A stretch of 34,954 bases of DNA from Dehalococcoidia bacterium (GCA_003597995.1 QZJY01000005.1:1-34954), one strand, 5' to 3'. Numbered from the stretch's first letter, positions 7,122 through 14,258 are shown. Numbers and translations are program-made. The notes: a model not told the origin generated them from the letters alone.

Positions 7122-9040
7122 GCGATATAGTATTCAGCAGCTGGGGCGGGCAGGTAGTCGATAACCGCTCAGGCCAGGGGGTTGCCGCAGCCGCCACGGA
7201 TATCAAGGTTCCTCTCAAGTACGCTGATAACGATGTAGCCGCCTTCATGTCGTGGGACGGGCTGGTTATCACGGATAAAAACGTCAACGTGGTCGCTCTG
7301 GCCGATGCTTACATGCGCGAAGCGGCCAAACTGGCCTGCGGCGAGTGCAGCATGGGGTTGCGTGGTACAGCCATTATCTCCGATACGCTCTCGCGTATTG
7401 CCGGCGGTCAGGGCAAAGCGGAGGACGTCGCTCTCCTCACCGAGCTGGCCGACAGCATACAAAAGAACGTCAAATGCGATTTCTGCGCCAACGCCGTCAT
7501 CCCTCTGCGGGATGCCCTCAAAAATTACCGCGAGGCGTTCAACACAACCGCCGCCTCTAAAGAGGCGATACCTCCCTTAGATTACATAAAGAAAATGACA
7601 GCTCCCTGTCAGGAAGCCTGTCCCATCCATCAGGACGTTCCGGGTTATCTGGAACTCATCCGCAACCGCCGCAATACGGAGGCTCTCGAAGTGATACGCC
7701 GCACCAACTGCCTGCCGCGCGTCACCGGGCGCACCTGCGTGGCCTTCTGCGAGAAAAATTGCGTGCGCCAGGACATAGACTCTCCTCTTTCGGTCCGGGC
7801 GCTCAAGCGTGTGCCTGCCGACCTGGGCATCATCAAGCCGCTTCCTTCGGTAAAGGGTGAAAAGAAAGGCAAGGTGGCCATTATCGGCGCCGGCCCGGCC
7901 GGGCTCTCCGCCGCGCAGCACCTGTCACTCAAAGGCTATCAGGTTTACATCTTCGATGAGCAGGCGGCATCCGGCGGCATGACATTTGCCGGTATCCCCG
8001 CCTATCGTTTACCCAGGAACGTGCTCGCCGGAGAAGTGGACACCATCGCCTCCCAGGGCGTGCAGATACGCCTCAACACGCGTATCAGGCATGCCGAAGA
8101 GCTGAGATACACCTTTAAAGCCGTTCTGGTAGCTTCCGGCGCTCATCAGACCCGCGAGAGCGGAATAGACAACTGGAACAAAGACTACGATGGGTTGATG
8201 GAGGGGGTTAAATTTCTGCACGACATCAACTCCGGCAAGACTATTGTACCCAAACAGAAGATGCTGGTAGTGGGCGGAGGCAACACCGCTATCGACTGCG
8301 CTCGCACTGCTTTAAGGCTGGGATTCAAGGAATCCACAGTGGTCTACCGCCGCAGCCGCCATGAGATGCCGGCCCGCGATGAAGAGGTCAAGGCCGCCGA
8401 AGAGGAAGGCGTCAAGTTCCAGTTCCTGGCCGTGCCGGTCAAGATTCAGTCGCAGAACAACAGGGTAGTCGGCGCCGAATGCATCCGTATGGAGCTGGGA
8501 GAACCCGATGCCAGCGGCAGGCGTAAACCGCTGCCGTTGAAGGGCTCTGAGTTCGTACTGCCCGCCGATATGGTCCTGACCGCTATCGGGGAAACGCCTG
8601 ACTTTTCCTTCCTGCCGCAGGGAAAAGTTGACGTGACCAGCTGGAACAGCATTAAAACCGATGAGGATGGCCATACCAATATTCCCTGGCTCTTCGCTGC
8701 CGGAGACTGCACGAGTGGCCCGGCGAGTATCGTAGAGGCTATGGCAGCGGGCAAGCGAGCCGCCGAGAGCCTGCATATTTATATGAGCAAAGGGAAGGTG
8801 GAGCGCTCTGAGGCGGACGCTCTCGACCGCGCTTTTCACGAGGTCGGCCTCAGCCGCAAGCGCCGGGGGCCCAAACCGGCTGCAACCGTCCGTCAGTACC
8901 CGCACGAGATGGACGCCGAAGACCGCTCCAAGAGTTTTGACGAGGTTGAAGAGTGTTTTAACGTCCAGGTGGCCGCGTGCGAGGCCGAACGCTGCCTGCG
9001 CTGTTACCGCGTAATGCTTATCGTTAAGAGGCAGGGCTAA
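7118..9040 (+). CDS. NADPH-dependent flavoprotein: NuoF-type Fe-S domain fused to a GltD-like oxidoreductase (SfrB-like)
   Basis: 640-aa electron-transfer protein. The N-terminal ~125 residues resemble the C-terminal 4Fe-4S domain of NuoF (CGECSMGLRGT at 74-84). Next comes the Fe-S helical domain of glutamate synthase small subunit and dihydropyrimidine dehydrogenase (CQEACPIHQ, then GRTCVAFCEKNCVR). An FAD Rossmann motif (GAGPAGLSAAQ), an NADPH site (VGGGNTAIDCARTA with YRRSRHEMPA) and the closing FAD motif (AAGDCTSGPASIVEAM) follow, with a C-terminal ERCLRCYR. This architecture is that of SfrB, an NADPH dehydrogenase subunit of Geobacter. ATG 7118 overlaps the porB stop; a GTG at 7112 is also possible. 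Its position directly after porGDAB suggests it exchanges electrons between Por and NADP(H). It is not a true glutamate synthase subunit, since no gltB is adjacent. Confidence 0.88.
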   Translation: MSDIVFSSWGGQVVDNRSGQGVAAAATDIKVPLKYADNDVAAFMSWDGLVITDKNVNVVALADAYMREAAKLACGECSMGLRGTAIISDTLSRIAGGQGKAEDVALLTELADSIQKNVKCDFCANAVIPLRDALKNYREAFNTTAASKEAIPPLDYIKKMTAPCQEACPIHQDVPGYLELIRNRRNTEALEVIRRTNCLPRVTGRTCVAFCEKNCVRQDIDSPLSVRALKRVPADLGIIKPLPSVKGEKKGKVAIIGAGPAGLSAAQHLSLKGYQVYIFDEQAASGGMTFAGIPAYRLPRNVLAGEVDTIASQGVQIRLNTRIRHAEELRYTFKAVLVASGAHQTRESGIDNWNKDYDGLMEGVKFLHDINSGKTIVPKQKMLVVGGGNTAIDCARTALRLGFKESTVVYRRSRHEMPARDEEVKAAEEEGVKFQFLAVPVKIQSQNNRVVGAECIRMELGEPDASGRRKPLPLKGSEFVLPADMVLTAIGETPDFSFLPQGKVDVTSWNSIKTDEDGHTNIPWLFAAGDCTSGPASIVEAMAAGKRAAESLHIYMSKGKVERSEADALDRAFHEVGLSRKRRGPKPAATVRQYPHEMDAEDRSKSFDEVEECFNVQVAACEAERCLRCYRVMLIVKRQG

Positions 9041-9041
9041 A

Positions 9042-9764
9042 ATGGTAAAACTGACTATTGATAATAAGCCTGTTGAAGTTGAAGAAGGCGCTACCATCCT
9101 CGAAGCGGCGGTAAAAGCCGGGGTTACTATTCCTACGCTTTGCTATAACGAAGAGTTGTCGCCGGCTGGTGCCTGCCGCGTATGTGCCGTCGAGATAGCC
9201 CACGAGAACGGACCGATAACGGTCACGGCATGCAATTATCCGGTGGCCCAGGGCATGGTTGTAAGTACCAAATCCGAGAAGGCAGTCAAGGCCCGCAAGC
9301 TGGCGGTCGAGATGCTCATGGCGCAGCGCCCGCACTCGGAAAAGATAGCCAAACTGGCGCAGACTCTGGGTCTTGGCGAACCGCGCTTTTCCGTCAAGAC
9401 TGACGAGTGCATCCTGTGCCGGCTCTGTGTACGCGCCTGCCAGGAAGTAGTGGGCGCCAATGCCATCACTTTCATCGCTCAGGGACTTGAAAGAGAAAAC
9501 AAAGAAGCCGCCGTGGTCTGGGACATTGAGAAATGCATCGCCTGCGGCTCCTGCGCCTATATCTGTCCTACACTGGCGGCGACACTCGAGGACAACCAGG
9601 GAATGAGGACCATCAATACCCCCAGCGTCAAGATGGAGTTCAAGCTCAAAGCCTGTACCAAATGCGGCAGCTTCTACGCGCCGGAAAAGCAGCTGGCCTA
9701 TATGGCCAGGACCGCCAAGCTGCCCATCGAGAAATTCGACCTGTGCCCCGATTGCCGGGACTAG
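9042..9764 (+). CDS. NuoG/HoxU-like Fe-S protein (2Fe-2S plus two 4Fe-4S, C-terminal zinc-ribbon-like motif)
   Basis: 240-aa Fe-S electron carrier, probable partner of the preceding SfrB-like flavoprotein. C34, C45, C48 and C64 form a plant-type [2Fe-2S] site. C123-C126-C129-C133 and C165-C168-C171-C175 are two [4Fe-4S] motifs. The intermediate His-Cys3 cluster usual in NuoG is absent: the region around H98 has no cysteines. A C-terminal C205-x2-C208 and C235-x2-C238 pair looks like a zinc ribbon or a rubredoxin-like site. It resembles the N-terminal part of NuoG or SfrA without the molybdopterin-type domain. It starts 1 nt after the previous stop, in the same operon. Confidence 0.88.
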   Translation: MVKLTIDNKPVEVEEGATILEAAVKAGVTIPTLCYNEELSPAGACRVCAVEIAHENGPITVTACNYPVAQGMVVSTKSEKAVKARKLAVEMLMAQRPHSEKIAKLAQTLGLGEPRFSVKTDECILCRLCVRACQEVVGANAITFIAQGLERENKEAAVVWDIEKCIACGSCAYICPTLAATLEDNQGMRTINTPSVKMEFKLKACTKCGSFYAPEKQLAYMARTAKLPIEKFDLCPDCRD

Positions 9765-9770
9765 GTTCGA

Positions 9771-9799
9771 TTGACCCCTGTATAGCCCTTTGTTATACT
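9771..9799 (+). promoter_or_regulatory. Promoter of tRNA-Pro
   Basis: TTGACC (9771-9776), a 17-nt spacer and TATACT (9794-9799), ending 8 nt before the tRNA. It starts 6 nt after the stop of the upstream operon. Confidence 0.65.
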
Positions 9800-9807
9800 G
9801 GGCTGTC

Positions 9808-9880
9808 CGGGGTGTAGCGCAGTTGGCAGCGCGCAGCGTTTGGGACGCTGAGGTCGGAGGTTCGAATCCTCTCACCCCGA
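9808..9880 (+). tRNA. tRNA-Pro (anticodon TGG)
   Basis: Cloverleaf with acceptor stem CGGGGTG/CACCCCG, anticodon stem CAGCG/CGCTG with loop TTTGGGA (anticodon TGG) and T arm GGAGG-TTCGAAT-CCTCT. Discriminator A9880; CCA is not encoded. Confidence 0.96.
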
Positions 9881-9898
9881 TTTTGAATCAGGATTATT

Positions 9899-9933
9899 AA
9901 GAAGCCAGGTTAAATGCCGGGCTTCTTCTTTTT
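9899..9933 (+). terminator. Intrinsic terminator after tRNA-Pro
   Basis: AAGAAGCC (9899-9906) pairs with GGCTTCTT (9920-9927), followed by CTTTTT. It would end the tRNA-Pro transcript and any read-through from the por operon. Confidence 0.75.
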
Positions 9934-10047
9934 ACCTCGAATTATTGTCGTATTACAGAAGTTTAAAACCTTCAAGCCATCAAAAGCCACACCTTAGATT
10001 GTCGCAAGGCCTCTTTTGTCACCACAGTGCCCGTGACAGACAACGGA

Positions 10048-10076
10048 TTGACACTCTCGAGTCGCCGTGATAGTTT
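10048..10076 (+). promoter_or_regulatory. Putative promoter of the LigD-PE gene
   Basis: TTGACA (10048-10053), a 17-nt spacer and TAGTTT (10071-10076). The -35 box is perfect and the -10 box matches 4 of 6 positions. It gives a leader of about 27 nt. Confidence 0.4.
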
Positions 10077-10109
10077 GAATGAGAAAGTCTCTCGACAGAA
10101 GTAAACAGC

Positions 10110-10553
10110 ATGGGCCTCAAAGAGTACAAAAGCAAACGTAATTTTGCCAGCACTCCGGAACCCGCCGGCGAGGTGGTCGATACCGGCCAGTCGCGCTTCG
10201 TGGTACAGCGCCACGATGCCAGCCATCTGCATTTCGATTTCCGGTTGGAGATGGACGGCGTGCTGAAGAGCTGGGCCGTCCCCAAGGGGCTGCCCGAGGA
10301 ACCCGGGGTACGGCGTCTGGCGGTGCAGGTTGAGGACCACCCCTTGAGCTATATCGACTTTGCGGGAACTATCCCCGAAGGGCAATACGGTGCCGGCACC
10401 GTCGAAATCTGGGGCAAAGGCGAATATGTCCTTGAGAAGAAGATGGAAAAGCAAATCGAGTTTACCCTCAAAGGCAAGAGGTTTTCTGGCGGCTATGCTC
10501 TCATTCACACCCAGGGCAAGAACTGGATATTTATCAAGCGCTTGCCCAGATAA
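10110..10553 (+). CDS. Stand-alone LigD-type 3'-phosphoesterase
   Basis: Single-domain member (147 aa) of the LigD 3'-phosphoesterase family, which trims 3'-terminal ribonucleotides and removes 3' phosphates at DNA ends before ligation. The Mn2+ and catalytic motif RHDASHLHFDFRLE is present, with H35, H41 and D43 equivalent to the metal ligands of the Pseudomonas enzyme and R45 next to them. KSWAVPKG, VEDHPLSY and PEGQYGAGTVEIW follow. The domain is usually the N-terminal part of a larger LigD ligase/polymerase; here no ligase or polymerase domain, and no ku gene, is nearby. No convincing ribosome binding site precedes the ATG. It stands alone between tRNA genes. Confidence 0.9.
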   Translation: MGLKEYKSKRNFASTPEPAGEVVDTGQSRFVVQRHDASHLHFDFRLEMDGVLKSWAVPKGLPEEPGVRRLAVQVEDHPLSYIDFAGTIPEGQYGAGTVEIWGKGEYVLEKKMEKQIEFTLKGKRFSGGYALIHTQGKNWIFIKRLPR

Positions 10554-10614
10554 GGGGCAGCTTCATTTGACATAAATATAAAGGGGATTTGGCGCTGATT
10601 TCTCAGCGTCGCCT

Positions 10615-10644
10615 TTGACAAATACATCCTCACAGCCGTAAAAT
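10615..10644 (+). promoter_or_regulatory. Promoter of the tRNA-Gly/tRNA-Met pair
   Basis: TTGACA (10615-10620), an 18-nt spacer and TAAAAT (10639-10644), 12 nt before tRNA-Gly. The two tRNAs are about 11 nt apart and are probably cotranscribed. Confidence 0.65.
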
Positions 10645-10656
10645 AGCTTCTACTAC

Positions 10657-10731
10657 GCGGGAGTAATTCAGTGGTAGAATGCCTGCCTTCCAAGTAGGTC
10701 GTCGCGGGTTCGAATCCCGTCTCCCGCTCCA
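10657..10731 (+). tRNA. tRNA-Gly (anticodon TCC), CCA encoded
   Basis: Acceptor stem GCGGGAG/CTCCCGC, anticodon stem CCTGC/GTAGG with loop CTTCCAA (anticodon TCC), T arm GCGGG-TTCGAAT-CCCGT. Discriminator T10728 is followed by encoded CCA (10729-10731), unlike the other tRNAs in the window. Confidence 0.96.
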
Positions 10732-10742
10732 AAGCGTTTTGA

Positions 10743-10814
<72 letters not shown>

Positions 10815-10901
10815 CTTTTTGAAAATTTCGTGGCTATCTCCGACACACCATTAGTCCTAGACGTTAAGTCAAACCCGAACTGTTTACCAGATAAATGAGT
10901 T

Positions 10902-11207
10902 CTAATCTGCTAGCCGTTTACCGGGCATGTCGTAAGATGCTCTTTTCCTCCAAAGCCGACTTCCTCTTTCCCAAACGACATTGTCTCCTGTAAGTAATCT
11001 GAACTCTCGAAGAACATCTTTGCTTATTGCCAGATTGCCATTCTGATTATCATAAACGTATCTATCGTCAAATTTCTCCTTGATTTGCCAGACAACTGTC
11101 TCCTGATAGAGATAATTTACTCTATTCAGTTCTTGAAGCATAAATATTGCGACATTCTTGGGTTGCCATGGTTTTTGCCCAACATTTAGAGTTTGTTTTT
11201 GATTCAT
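10902..11207 (-). CDS. Small uncharacterised protein (possibly DUF6953-like)
   Basis: A 101-aa soluble protein of unknown function. The segment LYQETVVWQIKEKF followed by NGNLAISKDVLREF, and the C-terminal VVWERGSRLWRKR, resemble a widespread small family that I recall as DUF6953; that name is from memory and needs checking. The fold may be a small winged helix. ATG 11207 has AGGGAG upstream. It lies 25 nt downstream of the gene at 11233-11490 on the same strand, probably one transcript, inside an AT-rich segment between tRNA-Met and a tRNA-Met remnant. Codon use is visibly more AT-rich than in the core operons, which fits acquired DNA. Confidence 0.72.
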   Translation of the reverse strand: MNQKQTLNVGQKPWQPKNVAIFMLQELNRVNYLYQETVVWQIKEKFDDRYVYDNQNGNLAISKDVLREFRLLTGDNVVWERGSRLWRKRASYDMPGKRLAD

Positions 11208-11232
11208 GTCTCCCTACTCTCGCAGACCTGTA

Positions 11233-11490
11233 TCAGCGTGCCTTCGAGGACACGTAATAAGTAGTTCCCCTCAGGAGTTTAGATTTTATCAATCCTTTGC
11301 CGAGCAACCTGTTGAGTTGTGCTTGGAGGGCCAATATTCGGATTAGGTCATATAGTAAATCAGGTTTTGTTAGGGCTGGTAATAACTCAGGAAGTGAATA
11401 TGCTTGATACGGACGCTCTTCCAGTTTTGCCAATAATTCTTTGTCACCTGCTTCCAAGGTTTCACTATATTCACGAAATGAAATTGGCAC
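11233..11490 (-). CDS. Small predicted winged-helix DNA-binding protein
   Basis: An 85-aa protein without a recognised family name. Its second half (ALQAQLNRLLGKGLIKSKL, then RGTTYYV) has the pattern of a winged-helix recognition helix plus wing, as in small transcription factors. It starts with GTG at 11490, with GGAGG 6 nt upstream. A TATAAT box with a perfect AGGCTT-C-AAGCCT palindrome just upstream precedes it, suggesting autoregulation. With the 101-aa gene downstream it forms a two-gene unit whose layout resembles toxin-antitoxin pairs, although neither protein matches a toxin I know. Confidence 0.65.
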   Translation of the reverse strand: MPISFREYSETLEAGDKELLAKLEERPYQAYSLPELLPALTKPDLLYDLIRILALQAQLNRLLGKGLIKSKLLRGTTYYVSSKAR

Positions 11491-11529
11491 AATTTACCTC
11501 CATTCTTCCCATATTTTGATCGTTTCTTA

Positions 11530-11552
11530 ATTATACTACAGGCTTCAAGCCT
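11530..11552 (-). promoter_or_regulatory. Promoter -10 box with adjoining operator-like palindrome
   Basis: On the minus strand TATAAT (11535-11530) lies about 40 nt upstream of the 85-aa gene. Directly upstream, in the normal -35/-10 spacer, is the 13-bp perfect palindrome AGGCTT-C-AAGCCT (11540-11552). A binding site there would block polymerase. No good -35 box is visible. Confidence 0.5.
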
Positions 11553-11622
11553 CAAGAGGTGGGCATCTGGTGTAGTTACTAAGCTGACATAATCAGAGCG
11601 GAAACACGACACAGCGATTGTG

Positions 11623-11660
11623 TCATAACTTGTTAGGCACAGGTTCGAAATCTAGTGAGC
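11623..11660 (+). repeat. Degenerate tRNA-Met 3'-half (attachment-site remnant)
   Basis: TCATAAC (11623-11629), 10 nt, CAGGTTCGAAA (11640-11650), 6 nt, GAGC (11657-11660). The tRNA at 10743-10814 has exactly the same three blocks with the same spacings, beginning at 10774, 10791 and 10808. Stems are broken, so it is not a functional tRNA. It reads in the same direction as the tRNA, as a second attachment site after integration would. Confidence 0.7.
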
Positions 11661-11664
11661 TTCC

Positions 11665-12507
11665 CTATTTTCGCTCGCCGCGAATGCTCAGCACCAGAAG
11701 CCCCGGGCCGGTATGAGCCCCTATAGCGGGCGTGGCGGTTGAGCGGAATATGGTGGTCTGCGGCCATATTCCTCTGAGTTTCTTGACCAGGCGTTCGGCG
11801 TCATCGGCGCAAGCTGCGTCTTCAACCGCCATTTCATAGATTCTCGAATAGCTTCCGGCAAATTCATAAAGCCGCTCGATGGCGCCACTACGAGTGCGTG
11901 CTCGACCGGCCGGTTCAACCGCTCCATTTTTCAATGAGATGATGGGATTTATCTTAAGCATCGAGCCCACGAATGCCTGTGCCTTGCCGATACGGCCTCC
12001 GCGTTTCAGGTATTCCAGAGTCTCCAGTGTGCCGATGAGCGCGACTTCCTGAATAGTTTTTACGGCAGTTTCAACTACTTCGCTTAAAGCGGCTCCTGCC
12101 TGAGCCGCCCTGGCCGCTTGTAATACAACCAGTCCTTCGGCCATAGCGCCCAATCTCGAATCGATGACTTTCACGGGGCAGGTCCTTTTCATCAAACCTA
12201 CGCTTTGAGACGCTACATCATAGGTGCCGCTCAGCCTGGAACTGACCATAATAGCCGCTATTCCACTGGCCTTCTCCGCCAGCTCATCAAATGCTTCGGC
12301 AAAGGTTTTCGGCGAGGGCAGGGAGGTCGCAGGTGGGACCTTGCTGTGTTGCAACCTTTCGTAGAATTGCTCGGCGCTCATGTCAATGCCGTCCCGAAAG
12401 ATATCCTCTCCCCATCGGATGAGTATAGGAATTTGTTTAATATCCAGCTCTTTCGCCACACCGGGCGGCAAATCGGAAATGCTGTCAGTGAGTATTTTAA
12501 TGGCCAT
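11665..12507 (-). CDS. DegV family fatty-acid-binding protein
   Basis: A 280-aa soluble DegV/FakB-type protein. Family members bind a fatty acid and, where a FakA kinase exists, present it for phosphorylation. The opening ILTDSISDLPP, the PPATSLPSP segment (about residues 57-65), SSRLSGTYDVASQS and the RIGKAQAFVGSMLKINPII region are typical. No fakA homologue is in the window, so the role here is open. The start ATG 12507 has only a weak ribosome binding site. It is transcribed alone from a strong promoter upstream. Confidence 0.9.
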   Translation of the reverse strand: MAIKILTDSISDLPPGVAKELDIKQIPILIRWGEDIFRDGIDMSAEQFYERLQHSKVPPATSLPSPKTFAEAFDELAEKASGIAAIMVSSRLSGTYDVASQSVGLMKRTCPVKVIDSRLGAMAEGLVVLQAARAAQAGAALSEVVETAVKTIQEVALIGTLETLEYLKRGGRIGKAQAFVGSMLKINPIISLKNGAVEPAGRARTRSGAIERLYEFAGSYSRIYEMAVEDAACADDAERLVKKLRGIWPQTTIFRSTATPAIGAHTGPGLLVLSIRGERK

Positions 12508-12542
12508 TGTCTAACACTCTCATGACATAAATATTGGCATAA

Positions 12543-12571
12543 ATAATATGTCTGTTAATCAAACCTGTCAA
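12543..12571 (-). promoter_or_regulatory. Strong promoter of the degV gene
   Basis: Minus-strand TTGACA (12571-12566), a 17-nt spacer and TATTAT (12548-12543). Predicted start near 12536, giving a leader of about 30 nt. Confidence 0.7.
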
Positions 12572-12599
12572 TCTGGTGCGAGTTTGGAAGCAGGTTCTT

Positions 12600-12713
12600 G
12601 TGGAAGAAAAAAGTCGCCGTGAGTTCGTTCAGAGTCTTTACAAGCAACGAGTCTTAGTGGTACTCTTTTTAGTACTATTCATTATGTTAAGCGTATGCGC
12701 AGTTGGTGAATAA
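12600..12713 (+). CDS. Possible 37-residue single-pass membrane peptide or permease remnant
   Basis: A GTG at 12600 opens a 37-codon frame ending with TAA at 12711. The peptide has a basic, charged N terminus (EEKSRREFVQSLYKQR) and one hydrophobic helix (VLVVLFLVLFIMLSVCAVG). AGCAGG lies 5 nt upstream. Its shape resembles the cytoplasmic start plus first membrane helix of FecCD-type ABC permeases, so it may be the stump of a lost transporter gene rather than a real small membrane protein. No promoter is obvious on this strand. Confidence 0.3.
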   Translation: MEEKSRREFVQSLYKQRVLVVLFLVLFIMLSVCAVGE

Positions 12714-13073
12714 CGTCTCGACATAATATATATTGTGCGAACCAAGGAATAAGCACGAATAAATGGAATTAACATAACGGAACAGGGCAGAATCGGGGTA
12801 CGCTCGGCAAATCAGCTTGGATTAGAAATGGCACAGCGGGATATCTTTTGCATCCTTGCCGGGGAACCCTGCGAGATCAGATGATTGGCCCGGACAAATT
12901 ATCTTCTGTAGTCACCTGAAAAGAAAGCGCAAAAGAAGTAAATCGATAAACCGGGCGATAGTTATGTCGTCTAAGTGCGCAGTATTGTACATAAAGCCTC
13001 AAATGGTCTCCAGAATAGCAGGGGCAGACGTAAAAAGCTCACGGCAAAATAACCCGGGGCGGCTAGATTTGGA
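12714..13073. other. Intergenic stretch with no supported gene
   Basis: Between the small peptide ORF and the 3' end of hflX. A 78-codon frame at 12856-13092 shows no start signal, no family resemblance and overlaps hflX, so I do not call it. No convincing hairpin terminator for the long operon ending at hflX was found, and no structured RNA was recognised. Confidence 0.5.
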
Positions 13074-14258
13074 CTACAGAGGCTCGTTTTGAATGGATTG
13101 CCAGAGGCAGGACGCGGTTTGCTCGTTGACCACCTTATTGAGAGTTTCCAGCAGTTTTTTGAGCCCCCACTTTTTTCCGGCGGAGATAAGGACGGTGTTG
13201 GGGTTATCGCCGGCCAGGTGATTGAGGTATTCGAGAGCCTTTGTCTCGTCCCAACTCTCGTTTTTGTCCAGCAACAGGTCTATTTTGTTGAGGGCTGTTA
13301 TCCGGGGTTTGGCTTCAAGTCCCAGGTCGCGCAAAATTCCCTCAACTACCTGGCTTTGCTCGGCGGCGTTATGTGAAGTTAAATCAACGACGTGCAAAAG
13401 CACGGTCGCTTCGGATAACTCCTCCAGTGTGGCACGGAAAGCCTCTACTAGAGTCGGGGGCAACTTGCGAATGAAGCCCACCGTATCGGTCAGCAGGACA
13501 GTGCTCATATCCGGCAGAGTCAGCCTTTTGGTTGTCGGGTCGAGGGTGGCAAAGAGCTTGTTTTCAACCAGCACATTGGCCTGGCTCAAGGCGTTGAGCA
13601 GCGTGCTTTTGCCCGTATTGGTATAACCTACGAGCGCCACTATGGGTATTCCGCTGCGGCGGCGCTTCTCTCGGTAAAGCGTGCGGTGCTTGCGCACCTC
13701 TTCCAGCTCTTTTTTGAGCTTGCTTATCTTGGTGCGGATGAGCCGTTTGTCGGTTTCGAGTTGCGATTCACCGGGGCCGCGCGTGCCGATGCCGCCTCCC
13801 AGCCTCTCCAGGTGGCTCCATTGCCCGGCCAGACGCGGCAGCAGATACTGGTGCTGCGCCAGCTCCACCTGAAGCTTGCCTTCGTGGGTGCGGGCATGGC
13901 GCGCGAAAATGTCCAGAATTAGCGCCACGCGGTCAATAATCTTTATTTTGAGAGCCTGCTCGAGCTCGTTCTGTTGACGCGGACTGAGTTCGTCATCGAA
14001 GATGATAACGTCCCAGTTAGCGGTCTGCCTTTTGAGGATAAGCTCGTCCAGTTTGCCTTTACCCAAGTAGGAAAACCTGTTGGGATAATCGAGTTTCTGT
14101 GTCATCTGGCCGGCGACCTGCGAGCCAGCCGTTTTGGCCAACTGCGCCAGCTCTTCAAGGGATTCTTCTTCCGTCCAGCCGTCCCGCGAGCCGGTGTCCA
14201 CTCCTACGAGGAAGGCTTTTTCCTGTGCCGTTTTTGTAGAATAGGTTGTCTTAGCGAT
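13074..14258 (-). CDS. hflX: GTPase HflX
   Basis: Ribosome-associated GTPase of the OBG-HflX group; family members bind 50S subunits and split or rescue stalled ribosomes. It shows the HflX glycine-rich linker (GGGIGTRGPGESQLETDKR), the G1 loop GYTNTGKST, the DTVGF switch and the NKID G4 motif. The first conventional start, GTG 14201, would cut off the N-terminal beta strand KAFLVGVDTG that homologues have. The frame continues upstream without ATG, GTG or TTG to a TAG; the only codon placed 7 nt after a ribosome binding site (GAGAGG, 14271-14266) is ATC at 14258. I therefore propose an AUC start, giving 394 aa; otherwise use 14201. It is the last gene of the operon from dxs, about 20 nt after dapL. 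Confidence 0.9.
   Translation of the reverse strand: MAKTTYSTKTAQEKAFLVGVDTGSRDGWTEEESLEELAQLAKTAGSQVAGQMTQKLDYPNRFSYLGKGKLDELILKRQTANWDVIIFDDELSPRQQNELEQALKIKIIDRVALILDIFARHARTHEGKLQVELAQHQYLLPRLAGQWSHLERLGGGIGTRGPGESQLETDKRLIRTKISKLKKELEEVRKHRTLYREKRRRSGIPIVALVGYTNTGKSTLLNALSQANVLVENKLFATLDPTTKRLTLPDMSTVLLTDTVGFIRKLPPTLVEAFRATLEELSEATVLLHVVDLTSHNAAEQSQVVEGILRDLGLEAKPRITALNKIDLLLDKNESWDETKALEYLNHLAGDNPNTVLISAGKKWGLKKLLETLNKVVNEQTASCLWQSIQNEPL

Noticed and set aside
7118-9040. Annotation as glutamate synthase small subunit (gltD)
   Set aside because: No large subunit is adjacent, an additional NuoF-type domain is fused, and the gene is embedded in a por operon; an SfrB-like NADPH dehydrogenase role fits better.
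11623-11660. Second functional tRNA gene
   Set aside because: Anticodon-, T- and acceptor-stem pairings are broken; only the spacing and core blocks of tRNA-Met survive.
12856-13092. 78-codon plus-strand open frame in the degV-hflX gap
   Set aside because: No start signal, no similarity, many basic residues from AT-rich non-coding sequence, and it overlaps the end of hflX.
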